The notes: generated by a model from the sequence alone, not told the origin. A stretch of DNA of 64,000 nt from Palsa-504 sp963744575 (GCA_963744575.1 CAVUUF010000016.1:310001-374000), one strand, 5' to 3'; counted from the stretch's first letter, positions 7,198 to 16,550 are shown. A program made the numbers and translations.

Positions 7198-9102
7198 TCA
7201 GGCCGCCTGGCTGGCGAACTGGGTGTGGTAGAGGTCGGCATACAGGCCGCCGGCCGCGAGGAGTTCCTCGTGCGTGCCGCGTTCGGTGGCCCGGCCGTCG
7301 TCGACGACCAGGATCTGGTCGGCTTCCCGGATCGTGGAGAGCCGGTGCGCGATCACCAGCGAGGTCCGGCCCGCGAGCGCGGTCTTCAGCGCGCGCTGCA
7401 CGGCCACCTCGGATTCGGAGTCCAGGTGCGCGGTGGCCTCGTCGAGCACCACCACCGACGGGGCCTTCAGCAGCAGCCGGGCCACGGCGACCCGCTGCTT
7501 CTCACCGCCGGACAGCCGGTAGCCCCGGTCCCCCACCACGGTGTCCAGGCCGTCGGGCAGGCTGGAGATCAGGTTCCAGATCTGGGCCGCCTCGCACGCC
7601 TCGATCAGCTCGAGCTCGGTGGCCGCGGGGCGCGCGTAGGTCAGGTTGGCCCTGATCGTGTCGTGGAACAGGTGCGCGTCCTGGGTGACCACGCCCACCG
7701 CGTCGTGCAGCGACTCCAGCGTGACGTCCCGCAGGTCGTATCCGCCGATCCGCACGGTCCCGTCGTTCGGGTCGTAGAGCCGGGCGGCCAGCGCGGTGAT
7801 CGTGGTCTTGCCCGCGCCCGAGGGACCGACCAGGGCGGTCAGCTTGCCCGACGGCGCGGTGAAGCTGACCTGGTGCAGGACTCCCGCCCCGGCGTCCCGG
7901 CGCTCCGGCGCGGGCAGCGCGATCGATTCCAGCGACGCGAGCGACACCTCGCTCGCCGTCGGGTACCGGAAGGACACGTGGTCGAACTCGATGTCCGGGG
8001 CGAGGGAGTCGTGGCCGTCGGCGGCGACGGTGCGCGGCAGGGCCACCGCGCCTGGCTTCTCGGTGATCAGCGGCTTGAGGTCGAGCACCTCGAAGACCCG
8101 GTCGAAGCTGACCAGGGCGGTCATGACGTTGACCTGTACGCTGGACAGCGAGGTGATCGGCCCGTAGACCCGGCCGAGCAGGGTGGTCAGCGCGACCAGC
8201 GTGCCGATCTGGAAGGTGCCGCGGATGACCATGACGCCGCCCAGGCCGTAGACCACGGCGGTCACCAGCGAGGCCAGCAGCGTGAGCGCCACGAACAACA
8301 CCTGGCCGTACATGGCGGTCACGACGCCGATATCGCGGACCTTGGCCGCGCGCAGGCCGAATGCCTCGGCCTCCTCGCGGGGCCGTCCGAACAGCTTCAC
8401 CAGCATCGCGCCGGCCACGTTGAACCGCTCGGTCATCGTCGAGCCCATCTCGGCGTTGAGCTGCATCGCTTCCCGCGTGAGCCGCTGCATCCGGCGGCCG
8501 ACCAGCCGGGCGGGCAGGATGAACAGCGGGATCATGACCAGGGCGATGACGGTGACCAGCCAGGACAGGTAGAACAGGGTGATCAGGATGACGACTAGGC
8601 TGAGCAGGTTGGAGAGCACGCCGGACAGCGTGGACGTGATCGCCTGCTGAGCGCCGACCACGTCACCGTCGAGGCGGCTGACCAGCGATCCGGTCTGCGC
8701 ACGGGTGAAGAAGGCGATCGGCTGCCGCTGCACGTGGTCGAACACCTGGGTGCGCAGGTCGTAGATGAGGCCCTCGCCGATCCGGGCGGAGAACCAGCGG
8801 ATCACGAAGCCGAGAATGGCGTCGAAGATCGCGACGGCGGCGACGGCGATCGCCAGCCCGATCACGAGCTGCTCGTCGCGGTTCAGGATGCCGTGGTCGA
8901 TGATGTCCCGCAGCAGCAGCGGGTTGACGACGGTGATCACCGCGTCGACCGAGGTGGCCAGGAGGAAGACCGCTAGATGGATCCGGTAGGGCCGGGCGTA
9001 GCTGGCGATCCTGCGGATGGTGCCCGGCTTGAGCTTCTGCTTGGTGATTGAGGGGTCCATCCGGAACCCCCGCATCATGACCATGTTTGCCCGCCCGTAC
9101 AT
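7198..9102 (-). CDS. ABC exporter, fused membrane and ATPase domains (MdlB/BmrA-like)
   Basis: 634-residue half transporter that should dimerise in the cytoplasmic membrane. Residues ~35-330 hold six hydrophobic segments typical of type IV exporter folds (for example LAVFLLATSVDAVITVVNPLLL); the C-terminal half has Walker A GPSGAGKTTI, signature YRLSGGEKQRVAVARLLL and Walker B VVVLDEATAHLD, all intact. The family exports lipids, drugs or peptides; substrate is not evident. An insertion between the domains (PDIEFDHVSFRYPTASEVSL) is longer than usual. AGGAGG sits at 9114-9119, 11 bases from ATG 9102; internal methionines just downstream (MVMMRGFRM) leave the exact start uncertain. Confidence 0.88.
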   Translation of the reverse strand: MYGRANMVMMRGFRMDPSITKQKLKPGTIRRIASYARPYRIHLAVFLLATSVDAVITVVNPLLLRDIIDHGILNRDEQLVIGLAIAVAAVAIFDAILGFVIRWFSARIGEGLIYDLRTQVFDHVQRQPIAFFTRAQTGSLVSRLDGDVVGAQQAITSTLSGVLSNLLSLVVILITLFYLSWLVTVIALVMIPLFILPARLVGRRMQRLTREAMQLNAEMGSTMTERFNVAGAMLVKLFGRPREEAEAFGLRAAKVRDIGVVTAMYGQVLFVALTLLASLVTAVVYGLGGVMVIRGTFQIGTLVALTTLLGRVYGPITSLSSVQVNVMTALVSFDRVFEVLDLKPLITEKPGAVALPRTVAADGHDSLAPDIEFDHVSFRYPTASEVSLASLESIALPAPERRDAGAGVLHQVSFTAPSGKLTALVGPSGAGKTTITALAARLYDPNDGTVRIGGYDLRDVTLESLHDAVGVVTQDAHLFHDTIRANLTYARPAATELELIEACEAAQIWNLISSLPDGLDTVVGDRGYRLSGGEKQRVAVARLLLKAPSVVVLDEATAHLDSESEVAVQRALKTALAGRTSLVIAHRLSTIREADQILVVDDGRATERGTHEELLAAGGLYADLYHTQFASQAA

Positions 9103-9255
9103 GACCGGGGAAACCTCCTGCGGCGGTGATTAGTTCCCGTGCCGGGCGGTATCGCTATCAGCTAGCAGCGAACTCCCGGGGCTATCCGGGCGGGTCCCGG
9201 CGGTCTGCGGTCGACGTCGCCGGGCCGGTGCCACCCGGGCAGGAACCCGGGATCC

Positions 9256-9480
9256 TTAGCGCTTCACCTTGGGTTTGCCGCTGCGGGTGGCGCCACCGCG
9301 CCCGCGCAACGTCACTCCGGTCTCAGTCAGGATCCGGTGGACGAAGCCGTAAGATCTCCCTGTCGAAGCGGCCAGTGATCGGATGCTCTCGCCCGAGTTG
9401 TACCTTTTGCCGAGGGTTGTCGCCAGCTTGCTGCGATCCAACCCCGTTACCCGCGTGCCCTTCTTGAGGGTCTCGGCCAC
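9256..9480 (-). CDS. Small helix-turn-helix protein conserved in actinobacteria
   Basis: 74 residues. A compact helix-turn-helix reading SIRSLAASTGRSYGFVHRIL is followed by a basic C-terminal tail rich in Arg, Gly and Lys (LRGRGGATRSGKPKVKR), as expected of a DNA-binding protein. I recall near-identical short proteins in streptomycetes and other actinomycetes, often near ABC-F genes as here; their function is not established. GTG 9480 is chosen because GGGAGG lies five bases upstream. It has its own upstream gap of 167 bases, so it may be transcribed separately from the ABC-F gene. Confidence 0.78.
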   Translation of the reverse strand: MAETLKKGTRVTGLDRSKLATTLGKRYNSGESIRSLAASTGRSYGFVHRILTETGVTLRGRGGATRSGKPKVKR

Positions 9481-9512
9481 ATGTACCTCCCGTTAGCTGC
9501 GGTCACCATTGA

Positions 9513-9642
9513 GTTATACGTCCCACTTGGTAATGATCAGGCATGACCGCAGGATTAGCCACCCACATGGCAGTAAATGACCACCGTATTTTATGCGGCT
9601 ATCACGGAATCGTGGCCATAGGCCGGGTTTGTCAACTGACAA
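9513..9642 (-). promoter_or_regulatory. Promoter region of the small HTH gene
   Basis: The 167-base gap is AT-richer than its surroundings. On the minus strand TATAAC (9518-9513), 33 bases before the start codon, is a possible -10 box, and TAAAAT further upstream is another. A perfect inverted repeat TTGTCA-AC-TGACAA (9629-9642) lies immediately after the ABC-F stop and includes a TTGACA hexamer. The HTH protein might bind here itself, which is speculation. Confidence 0.35.
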
Positions 9643-9647
9643 CAGCC

Positions 9648-11246
9648 TTACGCAAGCGCGACGAGATCCGCGAAATCCTCGCTCCAGGCGTCCTCCACGC
9701 CGTCAGGCAGGACGATAACGCGTTCCGGGGATAGCGCTTCAACCGCACCTTCATCATGAGTCACAAGGACTATCGCGCCGCGGAAGCCCCGCAGCGCACC
9801 GAGAACCTCTTCCCGGCTGGCCGGATCGAGGTTGTTCGTCGGTTCATCGAGCAACAGGACGTTGGCGCCCGATACAACAAGAAGAGCGAGGGCCAGCCTC
9901 GTCTTTTCTCCACCGGAAAGCACGCCGGCGGGCTTTTCAACATCATCACCTGAGAACAGGAATGACCCGAGAACCTTACGCTGCTGCGATTCGGTAAGGT
10001 CCGGAGCGGCGGAGCGCATGTGCGATAGGACCGTCTGGCCGGTTTCCAGCGTCTCATGCTCCTGGGCGTAATATCCGAGGCTAAGGCCGTGTCCGGGCGT
10101 GACTTTTCCGGCGTCCGGAGTCTCCAGGCCAGCGAGCAGCCGGAGCAGCGTGGTCTTGCCCGCGCCGTTGAGCCCGAGGACGACGACCCGGCTGCCCCGG
10201 TCGACGGCGACGTCCACCCCGGTGAACACCTCCGTCGTCCCGTACGACTTGGACAGGCCGGCGGCGGACAGCGGGGTCCGGCCGCAGGGCGCGGGAACCG
10301 GGAAGCGCAGCCGGGCCACCCGGTCCGCGGTTCGCTCCGCCTCCACTCCGGCCAGCATCCGCTCGGCGCGGCGCTGCATGTTCTGCGCCGCCCTGGCCTT
10401 GGTCGCCTTGGCCCGCATCTTGTCCGCCTGGGCCATGAGCGCGCTGGCCTGCCGGCCCGCGTTCACCCGCTCCCGCCGGCGGCGCCGCTCGTCGGTCTCC
10501 CGCTGCTGCAGGTAGGAACGCCAGCCCAGGTTGTAGGTATCCAGACAGGACCGCTGCGCGTCGAGGTAGAAGACCTTGTTCACCACGTCGCCGAGCAGGG
10601 CCACGTCGTGGCTGATCACCACCAGGCCGCCGCGGTAGCTCTTGAGGTGGTCGCGCAGCCAGACCACCGAGTCGGCGTCCAGGTGGTTGGTCGGCTCGTC
10701 GAGGAGCATCGTCTCGGAGTCGGAGAACAGGATCCGGGCCAGCTCGACCCGGCGCCGCTGTCCGCCCGACAGGGTATGCAGCGGCTGGTGCAGCACCCGG
10801 TCGGGCAGGCCCAGGCTAGCGGTGATGGAGGCCGCCTGCGATTCGGCCGCGTACCCGCCGAGCACCGCGAGCCGCTCTTCCAGCCTGCCGTACCTGCGGA
10901 TGGCGCCGGCCGCCTCGGCCGAGTCGGGACCGGCCATCGCTACCTCGGCGGCGCGAAGCTCGGCGCGCAGCTGGTCGAGGCCGCGTGCGGACAGCACCCG
11001 GTCGATGGCCAGCATGTCCATGTTCCCGGTCCGCGGGTCCTGCGGCAGGTACCCGACCGTGCCCGACCTGCGGACCGAACCCGCGGCCGGCTGGGCTTCC
11101 CCGGCCAGCACCCTGGCCAGCGTGGTCTTCCCCGCGCCGTTCCGGCCGACCAGGCCGATCCGGTCCCCGGCGGACACCTGGAACGACGCGCCGTCAAGCA
11201 GCAGGCGCGCGCCAGCCCGCAATTCGATCTCGGTTGCCACGATCAT
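9648..11246 (-). CDS. ABC-F family ATPase (ribosome-associated)
   Basis: 532-residue soluble protein with two ATPase domains and no membrane segments, the hallmark of ABC-F factors acting on the ribosome. Domain one has GRNGAGKTTL, LSGGQRRRVELARIL and MLLDEPTNHLD; domain two has GLNGAGKTTLL, LSGGEKTRLALALL and VLLLDEPTNNLD. The basic linker between them (TDERRRRRERVNAGRQASAL and onward) is the P-site tRNA interaction motif region. Members are either translation factors (EttA/Uup-like) or antibiotic-protection proteins; nothing here decides between them. ATG 11246 follows a weak ribosome binding site. The divergent gap to acVLRF1 is about 100 bases. Confidence 0.9.
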   Translation of the reverse strand: MIVATEIELRAGARLLLDGASFQVSAGDRIGLVGRNGAGKTTLARVLAGEAQPAAGSVRRSGTVGYLPQDPRTGNMDMLAIDRVLSARGLDQLRAELRAAEVAMAGPDSAEAAGAIRRYGRLEERLAVLGGYAAESQAASITASLGLPDRVLHQPLHTLSGGQRRRVELARILFSDSETMLLDEPTNHLDADSVVWLRDHLKSYRGGLVVISHDVALLGDVVNKVFYLDAQRSCLDTYNLGWRSYLQQRETDERRRRRERVNAGRQASALMAQADKMRAKATKARAAQNMQRRAERMLAGVEAERTADRVARLRFPVPAPCGRTPLSAAGLSKSYGTTEVFTGVDVAVDRGSRVVVLGLNGAGKTTLLRLLAGLETPDAGKVTPGHGLSLGYYAQEHETLETGQTVLSHMRSAAPDLTESQQRKVLGSFLFSGDDVEKPAGVLSGGEKTRLALALLVVSGANVLLLDEPTNNLDPASREEVLGALRGFRGAIVLVTHDEGAVEALSPERVIVLPDGVEDAWSEDFADLVALA

Positions 11247-11346
11247 GAGACTCAGCTGCTCCTGCAGACGGACCGGAAATGGACAGACCTCTCCCCCGGG
11301 GCGCGTCCTAGTCCTCGGTGCGCAGCATGACGTCCATTCTACGCGG

Positions 11347-12051
11347 TCAACCCGGGACCGGGCCAGCCGATTCCGGCTCGGTCAGCCGGATGCGGATCGC
11401 CAGGTAGGCACGCGGGATGTCGCGGAGCACGGCCAGCCGCGGGTCCGGTACGACCAGGAAGCGGCCGGTGGCCTGGGCCAGGTACTTCTCCAGCCTGGCG
11501 TCGCCGCGCAGCCCGGCGGCGGCCCGCTTGTCCCCGCCCAGCACCACGGCGTCGAGCCCGTCGGGACCGCAGCGGCCGAACACCTCGACCGCGGCATCGG
11601 CGGCCGCCCGCAGGGCCGCGGCGGCCTGGTTCTCCCGGCGCCTGGCGAAACGGTGCTGGGACCAGCCGCCCGCCGCGCTCCGGCCGTGTACCGGCCTGCT
11701 GCCCGTCTTCGAGAACAGCAGCCGCGGCGGCGAGCCCGCGAATACGCCGGCTGCGTACCCGCCCAGCCGCACCAGCAGCACGCCGACCATGCGGTCGGCG
11801 GTGGCGTGGGCCACGAGTGCCTCGGCGGCCGCGGCCGACTCCGCCAGGGGCGCCGGCCGCACCGGCGGGAACGGCGGATGGCACTCGGCGGTGGCGCCGT
11901 CGGCCGCCGTGAACGTGACCGCCGCACCCCCCTCGCCGAGCGTCGCGGGCCCCGCTCCGCCGTGACGCTGCGCGAACGTGACGACCCAGGACACCAGGCG
12001 CCCGGGCGGAACTTCCACCCAGCGTCCGCCGCCCGCGGCCGGATACTTCAC
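11347..12051 (-). CDS. acVLRF1 family peptidyl-tRNA hydrolase (ribosome rescue)
   Basis: 234 residues from GTG 12051. The signature block KTGSRPVHGRSAAGGWSQHR followed by FARRRENQ matches the actinobacterial Vms1/Ankzf1/eRF1-like release factor family (acVLRF1), in which the Gly-Gly-rich loop replaces the GGQ loop and releases nascent chains from stalled tRNA. The remaining residues form an eRF1 domain-2-like alpha/beta fold. The frame stays open to an ATG at 12117, but those 22 extra residues (MGVFRRPWSH...) do not look homologous, so the shorter form is preferred; neither start has a strong ribosome binding site. Placement next to ABC-F fits a translation-quality theme. Confidence 0.75.
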   Translation of the reverse strand: MKYPAAGGGRWVEVPPGRLVSWVVTFAQRHGGAGPATLGEGGAAVTFTAADGATAECHPPFPPVRPAPLAESAAAAEALVAHATADRMVGVLLVRLGGYAAGVFAGSPPRLLFSKTGSRPVHGRSAAGGWSQHRFARRRENQAAAALRAAADAAVEVFGRCGPDGLDAVVLGGDKRAAAGLRGDARLEKYLAQATGRFLVVPDPRLAVLRDIPRAYLAIRIRLTEPESAGPVPG

Positions 12052-12255
12052 TCCGCGAGGCCCTGCTCGCAGCGCCGCACGAACGACATGAGACCACGGG
12101 CGTCTGAACACACCCACAGCCCGGTCCGGAGTATGCCGTCAAGGCGAGTGAGGCTGACGGGGCACCCGGGACGGGCCGACATGGGGCCTGGGGCGGCCGG
12201 GGGACCTACTGCATACCCGGATCCCGGTTTCACGGTGTTCGCCGGGCGCCCGGGG

Positions 12256-12606
12256 CTAGATGTTGAAGCCGAGAGCGCGAAGCTGCTCGCGCCCGTCGTC
12301 GGTGATGTTCTCCGGGCCCCACGGCGGCATCCACACCCAGTTAATGCGGAAGTCCGCCACCACGCCGTCGAGCGCCTCGGCGGCCTGATCCTCGATCACG
12401 TCCGTCAGCGGGCATGCGGCACTGGTCAGGGTCATGTCGATGGTGGCGATCTTCTCGCCGTCCACGTCCACGCCGTAGACCAGGCCGAGGTCCACCACGT
12501 TGATCCCGAGTTCGGGGTCGACCACGTCACGCAGCGCCTCGAGCACATCCTCCTGCTCCGGGGTGAGCGGCGTGGCCTCGTTCTCAGTGGTCACGTTCTC
12601 CGTCAT
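12256..12606 (-). CDS. sufT: DUF59/MIP18 metal-sulfur cluster assembly factor (SufT-like)
   Basis: 116 residues, last gene of the SUF operon. The core DVVDPELGINVVDLGLVYGV and TLTSAACPLTDVIEDQA are the standard MIP18 motifs, with the conserved cysteine in AACPL that is important in the family. Such proteins help mature Fe-S proteins. The preceding acidic stretch (NVTTENEATPLTPEQED) is likely disordered. The start at 12606 overlaps the sufU stop in an ATGA arrangement, implying coupled translation; the longer frame upstream belongs to the other strand reading of sufU. Confidence 0.88.
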   Translation of the reverse strand: MTENVTTENEATPLTPEQEDVLEALRDVVDPELGINVVDLGLVYGVDVDGEKIATIDMTLTSAACPLTDVIEDQAAEALDGVVADFRINWVWMPPWGPENITDDGREQLRALGFNI

Positions 12607-13058
12607 TTCGCTTCCTCCATGGCCCGAGCGGTCGCGTCTTTCCATGCCATCCAGCCGAGCAGGGCGCACTTGATCCGGGCCGGGTACTTCGATACGCCCG
12701 CGAACGCCACCGCGTCCTCGAGCAGGCCCTCGTCGGGCTCCCCCGCGCCCTTGGACTGCATCAGCTCGAGGAACGCCTGGCTGATGGCCATGGCCTCGTC
12801 CACCGGCTTGCCGATGATCAGGTCGCACATGACCGAGGCGCTCGCCTGGCTGATCGAGCAACCGAGCGAGTCGTAGGACACGTCCTCGACCACCGGCTCG
12901 CCGCCAGCGTCCTTGAGGGTGACCCGCAGCGTTACCTCGTCGCCGCAGACCGGGTTGACGTGGTGCACTTCGGCATCGAAGGGATCCCGCAGGCCCTTGT
13001 GGTGAGGGTTGCGGTAGTGGTCCAGGATGATGTCCTGGTACATCGACTGGAGCTGCAT
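12603..13058 (-). CDS. sufU: Fe-S cluster assembly sulfur-relay protein SufU
   Basis: 151 residues of the SufU/IscU-like fold. In actinobacteria and firmicutes SufU accepts sulfur from the desulfurase SufS and is a zinc protein. Visible cysteines are in HHVNPVCGDEVTL, DSLGCSISQASASVM and IKCALLGW, matching the three conserved ligand positions. The start ATG 13058 is supported by GGAGG (13066-13070) seven bases upstream; seven residues of open frame before it are ignored. It overlaps sufT and follows sufS by 33 bases. Confidence 0.92.
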   Translation of the reverse strand: MQLQSMYQDIILDHYRNPHHKGLRDPFDAEVHHVNPVCGDEVTLRVTLKDAGGEPVVEDVSYDSLGCSISQASASVMCDLIIGKPVDEAMAISQAFLELMQSKGAGEPDEGLLEDAVAFAGVSKYPARIKCALLGWMAWKDATARAMEEAK

Positions 13059-13091
13059 CACGTCACCTCCTAACAGCAAAGGACAACACGG

Positions 13092-14327
13092 TCATCCCGC
13101 GCCGAAGAAACGCTGGGCGTAGCGGATCCCGTCGGCCAGGGCATCTACCTCGTCGTGAGTGTTATACACGTAGAAGGTGGCCCGGGTGCTGGCCTGCAAG
13201 CCCAGCGCCCGGTGCAGCGGCCAGGCGCAGTGGTGGCCGGTGCGCACCGCGATGCCGAGTTCGTCGAGAACCTGACCCACATCGTGCGGGTGCACGCCCT
13301 CCACCTCGAAGGCCACCGCGCCGCCGCGGTCCTTGGTGGTGTCGGGACCGAGGATGCGCACGCCGTCCACCTCGCGCAGCGCGTCCAGGGCGTGCGCGGT
13401 CAGCGATTCCTCGTGCGCGGCAACCTTGTCCATGCCGAGCGCGGACAGGTAGTCGATCGCGGCGCCAAGGCCCGCGGCCTCCGAGGCCGGCGGCACACCC
13501 GGCTCGAACCGCGCCGGCGGCGGCTGGAACGTGGAGCCTTCCATCCGGACGACCTCGATCATGTCCCCGCCGGCCAGGAACGGCGGAAGCGCCGCAAGCC
13601 GTGCGGCTTTCCCGTACAGCACGCCGAGCCCGAGCGGGCCGAGCATCTTATGCCCGGAGAACGCCAGGAAATCCACGTCCAGGGCCGCCACGTCCACCGG
13701 ATGATGCGGCACCAGCTGCGCGCCGTCGGCCAGCACGGGCGCGCCGGCCTCGTGCGCGAGCCTGACGATCTCGGCGACCGGCGGCATCACGCCGGTTACG
13801 TTCGACTGCCCGGTCACCGCGACGATCTTCGTTCGCTCGGTGATCAGCGACGTATCCAGGTCCAGGTGCCCGTCGGGCAGGACCTTGAACCAGCGGAGCG
13901 TCGCGCCGGTACGCTCCGCGAGCTGCTGCCACGGCACCAGGTTGGCGTGGTGTTCCATCTCGCTGATGAGGATCTCGTCGCCAGGCTTGACCGACGAGGT
14001 AAGCGTGTAGGCCACCAGGTTGATCGCCTCGGTCGCGTTCTTGGTGAACACGATCTCGCCTGCGTCCGCGCCGAGGAATGCGGCGACCTTGGCCCGCGCG
14101 CCCTCATAGATCTCGGTGCCCTCTTCGCTGAGCAGATGCGCGCCGCGGTGCGCCGCGCCATTGTGGAGCTCGTAGAACTCCCGCTCAGCGTCGAGCACCT
14201 GCACGGGCTTCTGCGAGGTGGCGCCGGAATCCAGGTAGACCAGCGGCTTGCCGTTGCGCACCGTCCTGGCCAGCGCCGGGAAGCCGGCCCGGACCGCGGT
14301 CACGTCCAGGTGCTCGGGGAAGCTCAT
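13092..14327 (-). CDS. sufS: Cysteine desulfurase SufS
   Basis: 411-residue PLP enzyme that removes sulfur from cysteine to form a persulfide. The PLP-lysine lies in DFLAFSGHKMLGPLGLGVLYG. Other conserved blocks are ATSQKPVQVLDAEREFY near the N-terminus and the active-site cysteine region RTGHHCAWPLHRAL near the C-terminus, where Cys carries the persulfide. Length is normal for the family. The ATG overlaps the sufC stop (ATGA), so it is the coupled partner of the SufBCD scaffold. Confidence 0.95.
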   Translation of the reverse strand: MSFPEHLDVTAVRAGFPALARTVRNGKPLVYLDSGATSQKPVQVLDAEREFYELHNGAAHRGAHLLSEEGTEIYEGARAKVAAFLGADAGEIVFTKNATEAINLVAYTLTSSVKPGDEILISEMEHHANLVPWQQLAERTGATLRWFKVLPDGHLDLDTSLITERTKIVAVTGQSNVTGVMPPVAEIVRLAHEAGAPVLADGAQLVPHHPVDVAALDVDFLAFSGHKMLGPLGLGVLYGKAARLAALPPFLAGGDMIEVVRMEGSTFQPPPARFEPGVPPASEAAGLGAAIDYLSALGMDKVAAHEESLTAHALDALREVDGVRILGPDTTKDRGGAVAFEVEGVHPHDVGQVLDELGIAVRTGHHCAWPLHRALGLQASTRATFYVYNTHDEVDALADGIRYAQRFFGAG

Positions 14328-15085
14328 GCCGGAACTCCGGCGAACCGCTCGTAGCCCTCGTTCTCCAGCAGTTCGGCCAGCTCGTGGCCGCCTTCCTCGA
14401 CGATGCGGCCGGCCACGAACACGTGCACGAAGTCGGGCTGCACGTACCGCAGGATCCGGGTGTAGTGGGTGATCAGCAGCACCCCGTGGCCGGGCTGCTC
14501 GCGGAACCGGTTGATGCCCTCGGAGACCACCTTGAGCGCGTCGATGTCCAGGCCGGAGTCGGTCTCGTCCAGGATCGCGACCTTGGGCTTGATCAGCTCG
14601 AGCTGCAGGATCTCGTGCCGCTTCTTCTCCCCGCCGGAGAAGCCCTCGTTCAGGTTCCGCTCGGCGAAGACCGGGTCGATGGACAGCGCGGACATCGCGC
14701 CGCGCAGTTCCCTGACGAAGTCCCGCAGCTTCGGCGCCTCGCCGCGGACCGCGGTGACGGCGGTCCGCAGGAAGTTGGACACCGTCACGCCGGGCACCTC
14801 GACCGGGTACTGCATGGCCAGGAACAATCCGGCCCGGGCACGCGCATCCACGCTCATGGCCAGCACGTCCTCGCCGTCGAGCATGACGCTGCCCCGGGTG
14901 ACCAGGTACTTGGGGTGGCCCGCGATCGCGTAGGCCAGGGTGGACTTGCCTGAGCCGTTCGGCCCCATGATGGCGTGGGTCTCACCCTCGCGGATGGTCA
15001 GGTTCACGCCCCGCAGGATCTCCCGGTGCACACCTGGGCTCTCCTCCACGCTGACGTGCAGGTCGCGGATCTCGAGGGTGGCCAC
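14324..15085 (-). CDS. sufC: SUF system ATPase SufC
   Basis: 253 residues. ATPase of the SufBCD scaffold, carrying GPNGSGKSTLAYAIAG (Walker A), the unusual signature FSGGEKKRHEILQ and KVAILDETDSGLDID (Walker B), all diagnostic of SufC. The GTG at 15085 is chosen because AAGGAG lies five bases upstream and the stop of the Rieske gene overlaps it (TAGTG). The frame upstream of that is antisense-like noise. ATGA overlap with sufS downstream. Confidence 0.95.
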   Translation of the reverse strand: MATLEIRDLHVSVEESPGVHREILRGVNLTIREGETHAIMGPNGSGKSTLAYAIAGHPKYLVTRGSVMLDGEDVLAMSVDARARAGLFLAMQYPVEVPGVTVSNFLRTAVTAVRGEAPKLRDFVRELRGAMSALSIDPVFAERNLNEGFSGGEKKRHEILQLELIKPKVAILDETDSGLDIDALKVVSEGINRFREQPGHGVLLITHYTRILRYVQPDFVHVFVAGRIVEEGGHELAELLENEGYERFAGVPA

Positions 15086-15405
15086 TATGACTCCTTCTCC
15101 ACGGCGACGTAGACGTCGTCGCCTTCGATCTTGACTGGGTAGACGGGCACCGGCTCGGTGGCCGGCAGCCCGGTGGGCTGCCCGGTGCGCAGGTCGAAGC
15201 AGGACCCGTGCAGCCAGCACTCCACCGTGTGGTCGTAGATCTCGCCTTCGCTCAATGGCACCTCGGCGTGCGAGCAGACGTCCCGCAGCGCGAAGACCTC
15301 GCCGCCGGTCCGCGCCACGGCGACCGGCTCACCATCCACCTCGACGCCGATCACGCCCTCTTCAGGCAGTTCAGACTGCGAGCAGACCCGCTGGAAGTCG
15401 CTCAC
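15085..15405 (-). CDS. Rieske-type ferredoxin in SUF operon
   Basis: 106-residue Rieske [2Fe-2S] protein. Ligands are visible as CSH and CWLH in RDVCSHAEVPLSEG and HTVECWLHGSCFDLRTG. It resembles the ferredoxin subunit of non-heme iron oxygenases and commonly sits in actinobacterial suf operons between sufD and sufC; whether it is an electron donor or a client of assembly is not known to me. GTG 15405 overlaps the sufD stop in a GTGA arrangement. Confidence 0.9.
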   Translation of the reverse strand: MSDFQRVCSQSELPEEGVIGVEVDGEPVAVARTGGEVFALRDVCSHAEVPLSEGEIYDHTVECWLHGSCFDLRTGQPTGLPATEPVPVYPVKIEGDDVYVAVEKES

Positions 15406-16550
15406 GAGACCGACCTCTCGAGCTCCCCCTCGACGGCCTCGGCGATCCGCTCGCGCAGTTCGGGCACCTCGATGGCGTCGATCAGCTGGCCGAAGAAGCC
15501 GCGGATGACCAGGCGCCGGGCCTCGGCGAACGGGATGCCGCGCGTCATCAGGTAGAACAGGTGATGGTCTTCCAGCCTGCCGCTGGCGCTCGCGTGGCCG
15601 GCCCCGACGATCTCCCCGGTGAGGATCTCCAGGTTCGGCACCGAATCCACCCGGGTGCCGTCGGTCAGCACCAGGTTCCTGTTGTACTCGTAGGTGTCGG
15701 TGCCGGCCGCCTCCGGCCTGATCAGCACGTCGCCGATCCAGACCGCGTGCGCGTCGGCGCCCTGCAGCGCGCCCTTGTAGGTGACGCGGCTGCGGCAGTT
15801 GGGCACGTCGTGGTCGATGAACAGCCGGTGCTCCAGGTGCTGGCCTGCGTCGGCGAAGTAGAGCCCGGTCAGCTCGGCGTCGCCGCCGGGGCCGTCGTAG
15901 CGGACCGAGGGGGCCAGCCGGACGACCGACCCGCCCAGCGTGACCGCGGCGTGCCGCAGCCTTGCGTCCCGGCCGAGCGTGGCGTAGTGGTGGCTCAGGT
16001 GCACCGCGTCGTCGGCCCAGTCCTGCAGGCTGACCACGGACAGCGCGGCGCCGTCGCCCACCACCAGCTCGACGTTGTCCGCGTAGGTGGCGCTGCCCCG
16101 GTGGTCGAGCACCACCACGGCCCGGGAGAACGGCTCGGCCTGCACCAGCAGGTGCCCGTAGCCGGAGCCGCCGGTACCGGTCACGGTGACGACGGTGGGG
16201 CGGGATGCGTCGGCTTCGGCCGGGACCGTGAGCACGGTCGCCGCACCGAAGCTCGCATAGGCCCGGGCGCTCACCCGGTCAGCGGGGATGAAACTGGGGC
16301 TGGGCAGAGACCCACCCCGGTCGGCCGTAAAGATCTTGACCTCGGGCGCGGGGTCGGTTTCCACCCTCACCCCGGCGGCGGGAACCGGCGGGGTGTCGGT
16401 GTGCAGCCCGCGGAGCCGGCGCAGCGGGGTGAACCGCCACTCCTCCTCGCGGCCGTCCGGCACGGGGAAGTCCGCCGGGTCGTACGACCGGTGCTCGTGC
16501 AGCCTCGTCACGGGGGCGGTTTCTATCGCCCCCTGAAGTCCAGCCGACAT
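15402..16550 (-). CDS. sufD: SUF scaffold protein SufD
   Basis: 382 residues from ATG 16550. The beta-helical SufB/D core is recognisable in the C-terminal half: VLVQAEPFSRAVVVLDHRGSA, the stretch HHYATLGRDARLRHAAVTLGG and the tail DHHLFYLMTRGIPFAEARRLVIRGFF. SufD pairs with SufB and SufC in the SufBC2D scaffold. The N-terminal EEEWRFTPLRRL motif is typical. A longer open frame running upstream is the other-frame shadow of sufB. The stop and start of sufB/sufD overlap as TGATG. Confidence 0.92.
   Translation of the reverse strand: MSAGLQGAIETAPVTRLHEHRSYDPADFPVPDGREEEWRFTPLRRLRGLHTDTPPVPAAGVRVETDPAPEVKIFTADRGGSLPSPSFIPADRVSARAYASFGAATVLTVPAEADASRPTVVTVTGTGGSGYGHLLVQAEPFSRAVVVLDHRGSATYADNVELVVGDGAALSVVSLQDWADDAVHLSHHYATLGRDARLRHAAVTLGGSVVRLAPSVRYDGPGGDAELTGLYFADAGQHLEHRLFIDHDVPNCRSRVTYKGALQGADAHAVWIGDVLIRPEAAGTDTYEYNRNLVLTDGTRVDSVPNLEILTGEIVGAGHASASGRLEDHHLFYLMTRGIPFAEARRLVIRGFFGQLIDAIEVPELRERIAEAVEGELERSVS

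Noticed and set aside
7225..8598. 457-residue plus-strand frame under the ABC exporter
   Set aside because: Antisense shadow with no domain signals.
12242..12253. CCGGGCGCCCGG palindrome after sufT as a terminator
   Set aside because: Only 12 bases with no loop; too weak to claim as a terminator in a GC-rich genome.
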